DNA of 64,000 nt from Actinocatenispora sera. GTDB lineage: Bacteria > Actinomycetota > Actinomycetes > Mycobacteriales > Micromonosporaceae. Below are positions 30,101-37,103 of this stretch, in pieces; the stretch's first letter is position 1; each line of letters begins with the position of its first letter. Where the stretch lies: contig NZ_AP023354.1 of assembly GCF_018324685.1 (NCBI RefSeq), positions 6,530,426-6,594,425 on the forward strand, written 5' to 3'. The position numbers and the translations under genes are program-made. The notes under the pieces are model-generated. The model did no database searches and was not told the DNA's origin. It worked only from the letters and a program-made list of their open reading frames with translations.

Positions 30101-31157
30101 GTTCGGCATCCACGTGGTGCTGTCGGCGAACCGCTGGATGGACGTCCGGCCGCAGCTGCGGGACGCCATCGGCACCCGGTTCGAGCTGCGGCTGGGCGAC
30201 CCGTCCGACTCGGCGATCGACCGCCGGGCCGCGGAGAACGTACCGAAGGCGGCGCCCGGGCGCGGGCTGACCGCCGAGAAGCTGCACTTCCTGACCGCGC
30301 TGCCGCGGCTGGACGGAAAGTCCACAGTGGACGATCTGACCGACGGCGCGGCCGACCTGGTCGCCCGGGTGCGGGCGGCGTGGCCGGGTGAGCCGGCCCC
30401 GCCGGTACGGTTGCTGCCGCGGCGGTTCCCGGCCTCCGCGCTGCCGGCGGCCACGAGCCTGCCGGGCCGTACGATCCCGATCGGGGTCGGCGAGTCCGAC
30501 CTCGGCCCGGTCGGCATCGACCTGTCCGCCGAGCCGCACTTCGTGCTGTTCGGCGACACCGAGTCGGGCAAGTCGAACCTGCTGCGGCTGATCGGCCGCG
30601 GCATCACCCAGCGCTACACCCCGGCCGAGGCGGCGGTACTGGTGGTCGACTACCGGCACGGCCTGCTCGACGCGGTCGGCGGCGACCACCTGATGTCGTA
30701 CGCGGCGGCCGAGCCGACGCTCACCGGCGTGGTGGCCGAGGTGCAGCAGGCGATGCAGGCCCGCCTGCCCGGCCCGGACGTGCGCCCGGAGCAGCTGCGC
30801 GACCGGTCCTGGTGGTCCGGCCCGGACCTGTTCATCCTGGTCGACGACTACGACCTGGTGGCGGTGTCCGGCCGCAACCCGCTGGCACCGCTGCTGGAGT
30901 TCGTCCCGCTGGCCCGCGACATCGGCCTGCACCTGGTGCTGGCCCGGCACGCCGGCGGCGCCTCGAAGGCGCTGTACGAGCCGATCATGGGCCGGATCCG
31001 GGAGCTCGGCAGCCCCGGCCTGCTGCTGTCCGGCGCCAAGGACGAGGGCATCATCCTCGGCGAGGCGAAGATGTCCGCGCAGCCACCCGGGCGCGGCACG
31101 CTGGTGCGCCGGCGGTACGCCCCGGAGCTGATCCACCTGGCGCTGCTGGATGACTGA
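27198..31157 (+). CDS. eccC: Type VII secretion ATPase EccC, three FtsK/SpoIIIE domains
   Basis: 1319 residues, the fused EccCa-EccCb form. Two membrane helices near residues 45-90 (GGMQLLFMLPMMLGMGAMSF and GGVMTYLFGALYAGAMIGML), then three ATPase domains with intact Walker A motifs: GATGSGKSELLRTL (about residue 475), GAPQAGKSTLLRGL (about 832) and GDTESGKSNLLRL (about 1117). Walker B of the first is PSLLVIIDEFSELL. EccC recruits WXG100 substrates through its last domain and drives export. ATG at 27198 follows GAGGAG; an in-frame ATG at 27072 lies in the divergent promoter region. A weak candidate promoter is TTGACC (27065-27070) with CAGGAT 19 bases later. Confidence 0.96.
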   Translation: MTVDTVRRRGRRVALPAPPTGEIGLQSPPVLPRGSGQGGMQLLFMLPMMLGMGAMSFVYIGRSGGVMTYLFGALYAGAMIGMLVMSFSRGGMAKKAQINNERRDYLRYLAGLRGQVHRVATAQTASALAGAPDPADLWTLVDTERLWERGRDDADFGRVRIGTGPQRLATPLRAPQTAPLEDLDPLCSTSLRHFIRAYATVPGLPVAISLRAFHTVLLSGGRAESLDLTRSLLAELAVLHAPDDLRIAVAAPTDRWSDWTWTKWLPHGHATGAADAAGPIRLCADDPARLAELLGADLGERPAFGHRSAQELPHVLLVVDHATAPVAPFDNALGGVTVLRIGAPLDEETPSVPGVLRLLLTDGRVGMVTDDGVAFAGDADRLDAASAEALARLLTPRHVATAVRDDLPLSATFGLADLIGIGDPRQLDPALTWASRTAGNRLRIPLGIDPDGRPVELDLKESAENGMGPHGLVIGATGSGKSELLRTLVSGLAVTHSSETLNLALIDFKGGATFAGMSGLPHVCAVITNLADELPLVDRMADALRGELVRRQELLRAAGNFASVRDYERARAGGADLRPLPSLLVIIDEFSELLHDRPEFIDLFVMIGRLGRSLGIHLLLASQRLEEGRLRGLDSHLSYRIGLRTFSASESRAVLGVPDAYELPPVPGSAYLKVDTATLIRFKAAYVSGELPPLDGADANTGPAPVHRALPFTLARVPEPDALPAPGDGRGHAAPGTAPAGETIMDAMVAALVGKGPAAHQIWLPPLAEPPSMDGLLPPLSVDRRRGLCPTGWAGNGRLTVPVAIVDKPFEQRRDLLWADLSGQAGNAIVVGAPQAGKSTLLRGLLTALALTHTPAEVQFFVLDFGGGALASMAGLPHVSGAAARLDAERCRRIVAELTALLTEREALFAEHRIDSLATFRRRRAELRSADGREFGDVFLFVDGWMTLRQEYEALEQQITNLAARGLGFGIHVVLSANRWMDVRPQLRDAIGTRFELRLGDPSDSAIDRRAAENVPKAAPGRGLTAEKLHFLTALPRLDGKSTVDDLTDGAADLVARVRAAWPGEPAPPVRLLPRRFPASALPAATSLPGRTIPIGVGESDLGPVGIDLSAEPHFVLFGDTESGKSNLLRLIGRGITQRYTPAEAAVLVVDYRHGLLDAVGGDHLMSYAAAEPTLTGVVAEVQQAMQARLPGPDVRPEQLRDRSWWSGPDLFILVDDYDLVAVSGRNPLAPLLEFVPLARDIGLHLVLARHAGGASKALYEPIMGRIRELGSPGLLLSGAKDEGIILGEAKMSAQPPGRGTLVRRRYAPELIHLALLDD

Positions 31158-31286
31158 CATCGGTTTCCCACCAGGATGTGGGTAATTCGGCCGTACCGCG
31201 AACGGTAGTTGTGCCGTGCACTGGGGTGACCGTCAACTCATAGGGTTTCGAACAGAAGAGACTGATCAACGAGGAGGTGACCCGTC

Positions 31287-31637
31287 GTGGGTAGCCCGGG
31301 ATTCCAGTCAGATTCCACCGCCATGACCAAGGCGGTGCAGGGGTTCGACGAGTGCGCGACCGGCGCGGCCAAGACCATGACCGAGCTGGAGAACGACCTC
31401 GTCGCCGTGCTCAGCCACTACGCCGGCGACCAGGCCAACGCGTTCTGGCAGCTGCACGGCAAGCTGCAGGAGGACATGAAGGTCGCCGCGCGCGAGCTGG
31501 ACAACATGTCGCAGCTGGTGAACCAGAGCTTCCACAACTACGGCAGCGGCGACTCGACGGTGTCCGACTCGTTCCGCAACCTCAACGGTGCGGTCAACTC
31601 CGGCGGCGCCGTGCTGAGCCGGCTGTCCGGCAACTGA
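31287..31637 (+). CDS. WXG100-family protein (EsxB-like) with YxxxD signal
   Basis: 116 residues, two long helices around a turn. The turn reads HYAGDQANAFW, so the Trp of WXG is replaced by Tyr. After the second helix YGSGD (residues 85-89) matches the YxxxD/E type VII export signal, which identifies this as the signal-bearing partner, recognised by EccC. The GTG at 31287 follows GAGGAGG. It is 130 bases after eccC and 53 bases before the next WXG100 gene, with which it probably forms a heterodimer. Confidence 0.88.
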   Translation: MGSPGFQSDSTAMTKAVQGFDECATGAAKTMTELENDLVAVLSHYAGDQANAFWQLHGKLQEDMKVAARELDNMSQLVNQSFHNYGSGDSTVSDSFRNLNGAVNSGGAVLSRLSGN

Positions 31638-31689
31638 GACGTCCGCCCAACCCCCCAACGACAGCGCCGCAGATCCGATCGGAGTAACC

Positions 31690-31992
31690 ATGTCGGCCGA
31701 AGTCATCAACGTCGAGTTCGGCGCCCTGCGGTCCAGCGCGGACGCACTGTTCGCCAAGGCCAAGGCGTTGGACAACTACATGGACCAGCTGCACCAGCAC
31801 CTGGCACCCGTCAAGCAGACCTGGTACGCGTCGGGTTCCACTGCCGGCCAGGCCGCCGAGCAGTCCGAGACCCGGCTGCGCGCCGCGATCGCCGACATCG
31901 TCGGCGTGATCGGTCAGTTCTCCGGGAAAGTCAACGAGGCGCACGATCTCCAGTTGGCGCTGGAGAACAAGAACGCCGGATACTTCAACTGA
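31690..31992 (+). CDS. WXG100-family protein (EsxA-like)
   Basis: 100 residues, exactly the family length. Helix 1 (EFGALRSSADALFAKAKALD), turn TWYASGSTAG in place of a strict WXG, helix 2 (AAIADIVGVIGQFSGKVNEA). It lacks a YxxxD/E tail, as expected for the partner of the preceding signal-bearing protein. Start ATG at 31690 follows GGAG. A series of hairpins lies downstream, so the pair may be made in excess of the following genes. Confidence 0.88.
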   Translation: MSAEVINVEFGALRSSADALFAKAKALDNYMDQLHQHLAPVKQTWYASGSTAGQAAEQSETRLRAAIADIVGVIGQFSGKVNEAHDLQLALENKNAGYFN

Positions 31993-32334
31993 TCGATCCG
32001 TTTCGGACGATCACCCGTGGCCGCCACCGAACCGGCCCTTCGGTTCGCGCAACGGCCGCCCACGTGCCGGCGGGCGCGTCCTCCCTACTGAGCGTCCGCC
32101 GGCACCCGGGAGCCACCCGGGAGCCCTGGCAGGGGCTCGCACCGAGGAGGCCCTGACGGGCCTTCGAGCCCCGGCCGGGGCTCTCGTCGCCGGACCGCCA
32201 GCAGGCCGACGGCGACGAGGACCCGGTCGGGTTTCTGGTGTTGGTGCGGCGGTTCGGTCGGCGACGGCGACGTCGTTCGGCACCCTGCGCCGGTCCGCCT
32301 GCCGGTGCGCACGCCTGCGATACCGGGAGACGGC
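31993..32334 (+). terminator. Gap with three consecutive hairpins after the WXG100 pair
   Basis: No gene in 342 bases. Hairpins are GAGCCC/GGGCTC (32121-32138), AGGCCC/GGGCCT (32148-32163) and the perfect palindrome GAGCCCCGGCCGGGGCTC (32166-32183). They come in series about 130 bases after the WXG100 stop and about 150 bases before the next start, and would reduce read-through from the WXG100 genes into the cargo genes. A direct repeat ACCCGGGAGCC occurs twice at 32104-32125. Confidence 0.6.
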
Positions 32335-32655
32335 ATGCACGACCATTCGTTCCGCGTCCACCTCCAGTCGCTCAAGGACTTCGCGCACGAGCTGGAGACC
32401 CAGCTCGACGCGCTGACCAAACCCACCAACGGGCTGGCCGCGCTGGCCGAGCACCCGATGCTGCTGGGCGACTTCACCGAGGCGACCTCGCTCGCGCAAC
32501 GCCACCAGGCAGCCGTGGACCAGATGCACGCGCTGCTGGGCAACGTCCGCGAGGCGATCGGCTTCGCCGGCGACGTGACGCACACCGTCGCCGACGGGTA
32601 CAAGCAGGCCGACGAGGACATCGCCAACGCCATCGGCTACCACGGGAAAGGCTGA
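32335..32655 (+). CDS. Small helical ESX-associated protein
   Basis: 106 residues, WXG100-sized helical protein without a WXG turn: FRVHLQSLKDFAHELETQLD, LLGDFTEATSLAQRHQAAVD and NVREAIGFAGDVTHTVADGY. ATG at 32335 follows CGGGAGA. It lies two bases before the next gene and is probably co-translated with it, forming a pair in the way PE-like proteins pair with PPE-like ones; this pairing is inference from order and size. Confidence 0.75.
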   Translation: MHDHSFRVHLQSLKDFAHELETQLDALTKPTNGLAALAEHPMLLGDFTEATSLAQRHQAAVDQMHALLGNVREAIGFAGDVTHTVADGYKQADEDIANAIGYHGKG

Positions 32656-32657
32656 CG

Positions 32658-33863
32658 ATGACCGACTTCAGCAAGTTCAGCCACCCGCAGCTGATCGCCA
32701 TGCTGTACGCCGGTGATCCGCAGACGGTGCGGGCCGCCAGCGCGACCTGGGACTCGACCGGCGGTACCTTGCACGACCGGGCCAACGACCTGGAGAGGCA
32801 GCTGCGGTCGTTCTCCGACAAGTGGTCCGGCGGCGCCGCCCAGCAGTACCACACCATGATCAACGACCTGGCCAACGGCATCCGCAAGGTTGCCGGCACC
32901 GCGTACGACGTGCGCGACCTGACCGCGTCCGCGGCCGAGGCGCAGGAGAAGGCGCGCAAGGCCATGCCGCGGGCGCAGTCGGTGCCGGCCCTGTCGGCCA
33001 GCACCGTGCAGCTCGCCAGTACCCCGCTGTCCGCCGACCCCGGGCTGTCCCCGCAGGTACAGCAGCAGCTGGCGGAGCGGCAGACCGCAGCGGTCAAGGC
33101 GGTCAAGGAGCACCAGCAGGCGGCGGCCGCCGCCGACGAGGCGCACCAGCAGGCGGTGCTGGTGATGACCACGCTGGCCGGCCACTACACCGCCGCCGAG
33201 CAGTCGATGCCCATCGCGCCGGACGCCGCGCCCGCGCCGACGGTACCGCAGGACGGAACGACGACCACGACCACCGCGCTGCCGGCGCTCAACCCGGCGC
33301 TGGAGCCGGTCGCGGACACCGGCTCGGTGCCCGCCGCACTGCCGGTGATCGCCGGCGTCGGCGCGGTCGCGGCCACCAGCCCGCTGTTCGGCCGGATGTT
33401 CACCGCCGGCCTCGCCGCCGCCTCGGCTGCCACCGCCGGCCGGTTCGGCGGCATCCTGCCGAAGCTGCCCGGGTTCATGAAGCGCAACGGCGACAAGACC
33501 GGGAAGAAGGCGACCGGCGCGGTCACCGGCGGCGGCGGCGGTGCGGGTACCGGCGGGCTCGGCGGCGGCGGTGGCCTCGGTGGCGGCGGCACGGACACCG
33601 CGGCCGCGGCGGCCAGCCCGTCGCTCGCGTCCGAGGGCGCCGCAGGAGCCGCCGCGGCCGGCCTCGGCGGGAGCGCCGCGGCGGCCGGTGGCGCGGCCAC
33701 CAGGGGCATGGGGATGATGCCGATGATGCCGATGGGCGCCGGGATGGCCGGCGGCGACATGGGCGCCGGCCGGCGCATCCCGCCGTGGCTGGTCGAGACG
33801 GAGAACGTCTGGGGGGAGACCACGATGGTCGCCCCGTCGGTGATCGGTGAGGACCCGGTGTGA
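32658..33863 (+). CDS. PPE-like/WXG putative ESX substrate with Gly/Ala-rich C-terminus
   Basis: 401 residues. The N-terminal ~170 residues are helical with the turn SFSDKWSGGAAQQYHTMI, the WXG position of PPE-type substrates. A Pro/Thr linker, a hydrophobic segment (~215-260), and a Gly/Ala-rich low-complexity region (about 275-360, runs of GGGGG) follow. The C-terminus PPWLVETENVWGETTMVAPS is a motif seen at the end of actinomycete ESX-locus proteins. The stop overlaps the start of the next gene (GTGA), so the products are coupled. Confidence 0.8.
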   Translation: MTDFSKFSHPQLIAMLYAGDPQTVRAASATWDSTGGTLHDRANDLERQLRSFSDKWSGGAAQQYHTMINDLANGIRKVAGTAYDVRDLTASAAEAQEKARKAMPRAQSVPALSASTVQLASTPLSADPGLSPQVQQQLAERQTAAVKAVKEHQQAAAAADEAHQQAVLVMTTLAGHYTAAEQSMPIAPDAAPAPTVPQDGTTTTTTALPALNPALEPVADTGSVPAALPVIAGVGAVAATSPLFGRMFTAGLAAASAATAGRFGGILPKLPGFMKRNGDKTGKKATGAVTGGGGGAGTGGLGGGGGLGGGGTDTAAAAASPSLASEGAAGAAAAGLGGSAAAAGGAATRGMGMMPMMPMGAGMAGGDMGAGRRIPPWLVETENVWGETTMVAPSVIGEDPV

Positions 33864-35329
33864 GCAGCCCCGCGTCGCCGACCGCGGCCCGGATCGGCAC
33901 GCCCGCCGCCACCGCGGCGCCCGGCGGCGCCACCGCCCTCGGCTCGGCCAGCGTCGTGCCCGGGTCGGCGGGCGCCACGATGCTCGGCTCGGCCAGCGCG
34001 GCGCCCGGGTCGGCCGGCGCCACGACGCTCGGCCCGGCCGGCGGTACCGCGTTCTTCACCCGGCCGAGCGCGCTCACCCGGGCCGCCGGCACGCTCGCCG
34101 ACCGGGCCGGCACGCTGTCCACGATGGACACCGAGGTCGCCGCGACCGCATTGCCGGCCGGTGCGTTCGGCGGCGTCCCGGAGTCGGCCGCCCTGCACCA
34201 GCGGTACGCGGAGAGTCTCGGCACCGTGCGCGACCGGCTCCGGGCCGGCCGGCAGGGACTCACCGGGCTGGCGGACGGGCTACGAGGCAGCGCGACCGGC
34301 TACCGCGCCGCGGACACCGACGCGGCCACCGGCTACCGGTCCCTGCTCGCCGGCGAGAGTTCCGGCAGCGCGTCGTTCGACCAGCTGATCGCGGCGAACC
34401 GGGACAAGGTTGCCGCGGCGCTGACCAGCGAGCAGGACACCCTCGCCACACTGCGTGCCGCGCAGCGGGCCCGGTCGCAGGAGTCGTTCTTCCAGCGGCT
34501 GTTCGACGGCGGGCACGATCTGAGCGACGAGATCGACAGCGCGCAGAGCCGGGTCGATCTCTACCGGTCGATCCTCGACGACAACCGCAAGATCCTCGAC
34601 TTCGACCCGGCCGGCAACGGCCGGATCGTGGAGCTGATCGGCGACCTCGACGCCGGTACCCACGACGTCGGGGTACTGGTCCCGGGCACGTTCGCCAACC
34701 TGGACAACTACTCCGGCCTGTACGAGCGGGCGAAGTCGTTCGTGGACGCCGACCCGACCGGCGGGCTGGCGATGGTCACCTGGCAGGACGGTGACTTCCC
34801 GCCGAACCTGGTGGACGCCGCGTCCGCCAGCTGGTCGCAGGACCTGTCGCCGCGGCTGGCGAGCTTCTCGCACCAGCTGCGCGGCGCGATCGACTCGTCC
34901 GCGGCGGCCGGAAACGACGTGCAGGTCACCGTCGCCGGCCACTCGTACGGGGGTGCCGTGGTGGGCCTCGCCGAACACGACGGGCTGGACGCCGACCGGG
35001 TGCTGTCGATCGAGTCGGCCGGGATGGGCCACGACGTGTGGAGCCCCGCCGACCTGCACGACACCCGGCCGGACGTGCAGCACTACTCGATGACCGCGCC
35101 CGGCGACCCGATCGGGTACGTGCAGGGCGTGCAGCTCGGCAACCTCGGCCACGGTGCCGACCCGGACACCTTCCCCGGGACCGTCGACCTGGCCACCGGC
35201 AACTACCCCGACGGCACCGAGCTGCACGGCGTGTCGGCGCACTCCGACGTGTTCACGTACCACTCCGACGCATGGTGGAACATGTACGGCGTGTTCACCG
35301 GTGGAGCGGTCACGACGGTGACCCCGTGA
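33860..35329 (+). CDS. DUF1023 alpha/beta-hydrolase encoded with ESX cargo
   Basis: 489 residues. The N-terminus has two exact-length 15-residue repeats (LGSASVVPGSAGATM and LGSASAAPGSAGATT, encoded at 33938-34027), then a helical region (~90-250) that resembles WXG-type cargo, and a C-terminal DUF1023 hydrolase domain with the nucleophile elbow VTVAGHSYGGAVVG near residue 360 and a probable catalytic His near GVSAHSDVF. It probably hydrolyses an ester or lipid outside the cell after ESX export. Start GTG overlaps the previous stop. Another DUF1023 protein with a normal signal peptide is encoded at 61011. Confidence 0.85.
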   Translation: MSSPASPTAARIGTPAATAAPGGATALGSASVVPGSAGATMLGSASAAPGSAGATTLGPAGGTAFFTRPSALTRAAGTLADRAGTLSTMDTEVAATALPAGAFGGVPESAALHQRYAESLGTVRDRLRAGRQGLTGLADGLRGSATGYRAADTDAATGYRSLLAGESSGSASFDQLIAANRDKVAAALTSEQDTLATLRAAQRARSQESFFQRLFDGGHDLSDEIDSAQSRVDLYRSILDDNRKILDFDPAGNGRIVELIGDLDAGTHDVGVLVPGTFANLDNYSGLYERAKSFVDADPTGGLAMVTWQDGDFPPNLVDAASASWSQDLSPRLASFSHQLRGAIDSSAAAGNDVQVTVAGHSYGGAVVGLAEHDGLDADRVLSIESAGMGHDVWSPADLHDTRPDVQHYSMTAPGDPIGYVQGVQLGNLGHGADPDTFPGTVDLATGNYPDGTELHGVSAHSDVFTYHSDAWWNMYGVFTGGAVTTVTP

Positions 35330-35685
35330 GCGAGCCGGGCGTCGAGCTGGCCGAGGCCGCGGCGCGGCTGCGCGCCGCGGTCGGCGAGATCCTGGTCCGG
35401 CTCGGCGTCGGCGCGGCCGGTGGCACCGTCACCCGGGACGAGGCGCTGGCGTCCGGCCGAGACGCGATGCGCTGGGAGTACAACGTGCGGGCCGCCGGCG
35501 CCGGCGGCGTCGAGCTGGTCGCGCTGGCCGCGGCGTACCGGGCCGCCGGCTGGCAGGTCACCGACCGCAGTGGCCCGCGCGAGCAGGCAGTGCAGCTGCA
35601 GCGCGACGGGATGGCGCTCGGCATTCACCACGCCGCCGACACCCTCGTCGTCGGCGGCGCCACCCCGGACGTGCCGACCCGCTGA
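35326..35685 (+). CDS. Small protein, last gene of the ESX cargo operon
   Basis: 119 residues. GTG overlaps the previous stop (GTGA). An alpha/beta look: AEAAARLRAAVGEILVRLGV, RDAMRWEYNVRAAGAGGVEL, YRAAGWQVTDRSGPREQAVQ and HHAADTLVVGGATP. No signal peptide, so likely cytoplasmic; could be a chaperone or immunity-like partner of the coupled hydrolase, which is inference only. Not recognised. Confidence 0.65.
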   Translation: MSEPGVELAEAAARLRAAVGEILVRLGVGAAGGTVTRDEALASGRDAMRWEYNVRAAGAGGVELVALAAAYRAAGWQVTDRSGPREQAVQLQRDGMALGIHHAADTLVVGGATPDVPTR

Positions 35686-35712
35686 CCGCCCTGGCCTTCG
35701 CGTGCGGCACGC

Positions 35713-36894
35713 TCAGGTGTGCCGGGCGGGGCGCCAGCCACGGCGGCGGCCCCGCAGCGCCGTGCGTACCGCGAGCAGCAACAGCAGCGCGGCGCCGGGC
35801 GCGCCGAGTCCCAGCGCCACCACCAGGTTCCGGTACGGCTCGGCCGCCGGTGCGGCGGCCACCGCGGCCTGGATGGCGGTCGGGCCGGGCGACGGCGACG
35901 TGCGGTGCGCCGGCAGCGGGGCGCCGACGGCGGCGGCCGGGTCGATCATCCCGGCGCCGAGCCGCGGATCGGAGGCGGCGCCGGCATCCGTTGCGGTACG
36001 GGTGATCCGGTCCACCACCTGAGGCGCGGTCAGCGTCGGCGCGTAGGCGCGCAGCAGCGCCGCCGCACCCGCCGCGTAGCCGGCCGCGGCGGCCGGATCG
36101 GTCGCCGGCCACTTGTGGCCGAGCGCCCCGCCGGTACCGGCGGCGAGGCCGACCACGTCCGCGCCGGGCGCGGCCACGTCCAGGTAGTCACCGTCCTCCG
36201 TGGACTCCGCGGTGCCGTTCCGGTCGGCCACCGCGACGCCGAGCACGCCGGGCGCCGACGTCGGGTACGACCGGCCGGCCGGGTGGTCGCTGGAGCCGAT
36301 CCGGGCCGGTGCCACCACCACCGCATCGGCGGCCGCGGCGTCGTGCAGCGCGGTGGTCAGCGCGTGGCTGCCGCGCGCCGCCGGTACCGCCACGCAGATC
36401 ACCGACGCGTGCGCCGCCACCGCCGCCTTGATCGCGGCCGCGAGATCGTCCGGATCCGGTTCGCTGTCACCGCCGCTGGTGGTCTGGGTGTACTTGACCG
36501 GCAGCAGCCGCGCACCCGGGGCCAGCCCGGCGAACGTGGTGTGCGCGTCCGGCCGGGCGGCGATCATCCCGGCGGCGAGCGTGCCGCGACCGTCGCAGTC
36601 CTGCTCCGGGCCGGTCATCCCGGCCACCGCCTTGCCACCCGCGACCCGGCCGGACAGCTGCCGGTTGCTCGCGTCCACACCGGTACCGACGACCGCGACG
36701 AGCTGCCCGGCGCCGGTGGACAGCCGCCAGAGCCGCTTCGGCGCGAACAGGCCCTGCGGCCACGGCGCGGCGTCCGCGTACACCCCGGTGGGTGCGGCGC
36801 AACCGGGCGCCGCGACCGCCCGTACCGGGGCCGCCAGGTTCGCGCCGACCAGCAGCACCGCCGCGACCGCACCGGCCACCCATCGCATCGACAC
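35713..36894 (-). CDS. mycP: Mycosin (MycP-like subtilase) with all catalytic residues lost
   Basis: 393 residues, normal mycosin layout: signal peptide (~6-29), subtilase domain, Pro-rich linker, C-terminal membrane helix (NLVVALGLGAPGAALLLLLA) and basic tail. Fold landmarks are clear (GQLVAVVGTGVDAS, DCDGRGTLAAGMIAARPD, FAGLAPGARLLPVKY, YLDVAAPGADVVGLA), but the catalytic Asp of the DTG motif is Gly70, the His of HGT is Arg103, and the Ser of GTS is replaced by Asp266 (ATDPAAAAGYAAG). The oxyanion Asn region reads VVAPARIG. It is therefore predicted to be proteolytically dead. Mycosins stabilise ESX complexes independently of protease activity in mycobacteria, so a structural role is likely. 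Start GTG at 36894 has GGAG six bases upstream. Confidence 0.88.
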   Translation of the reverse strand: MSMRWVAGAVAAVLLVGANLAAPVRAVAAPGCAAPTGVYADAAPWPQGLFAPKRLWRLSTGAGQLVAVVGTGVDASNRQLSGRVAGGKAVAGMTGPEQDCDGRGTLAAGMIAARPDAHTTFAGLAPGARLLPVKYTQTTSGGDSEPDPDDLAAAIKAAVAAHASVICVAVPAARGSHALTTALHDAAAADAVVVAPARIGSSDHPAGRSYPTSAPGVLGVAVADRNGTAESTEDGDYLDVAAPGADVVGLAAGTGGALGHKWPATDPAAAAGYAAGAAALLRAYAPTLTAPQVVDRITRTATDAGAASDPRLGAGMIDPAAAVGAPLPAHRTSPSPGPTAIQAAVAAAPAAEPYRNLVVALGLGAPGAALLLLLAVRTALRGRRRGWRPARHT

Positions 36895-36953
36895 GCCCGC
36901 TCCGTTCCCTCGCCACGATCCGGTCGCCGCACCGATCCGCCGCACCGGGCCCG

Positions 36954-37079
36954 CCCACGCCACCACGCCCGTCCACGCCACCACGCCGGCACACGTCACC
37001 ACGCGGGCCCACGTCACCACGCGGGCCCACGTCACCGCGCCCGCCCATGCCACCGGGCCACCCCACCTCATCGGGCCGC
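36954..37079. repeat. Seven imperfect tandem copies of an 18-bp repeat before mycP
   Basis: Units of 18 bp based on CCCACGTCACCACGCGGG run from 36954 to 37079, with the best conserved copies at 36990-37043 and divergence at both ends. They fill the gap between the histidine kinase stop (37104) and the mycosin start (36894). In the mycosin frame they would read as a hexapeptide series (VVTWAR, VVAWTG), so an alternative N-terminal extension of the mycosin is formally open. Confidence 0.8.
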
Positions 37080-37103
37080 CGCGTGCCGCCGGCCGCCCCC
37101 GGG

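Noticed and set aside
36954-37079. CRISPR array
   Set aside because: The 18-bp units are contiguous without spacers.
36895-37085. Extended mycosin start upstream of the 18-bp repeats
   Set aside because: The signal peptide starts at about 36894 and a GGAG site precedes that GTG; the repeat-encoded extension has no ribosome site. Kept only as an open possibility.
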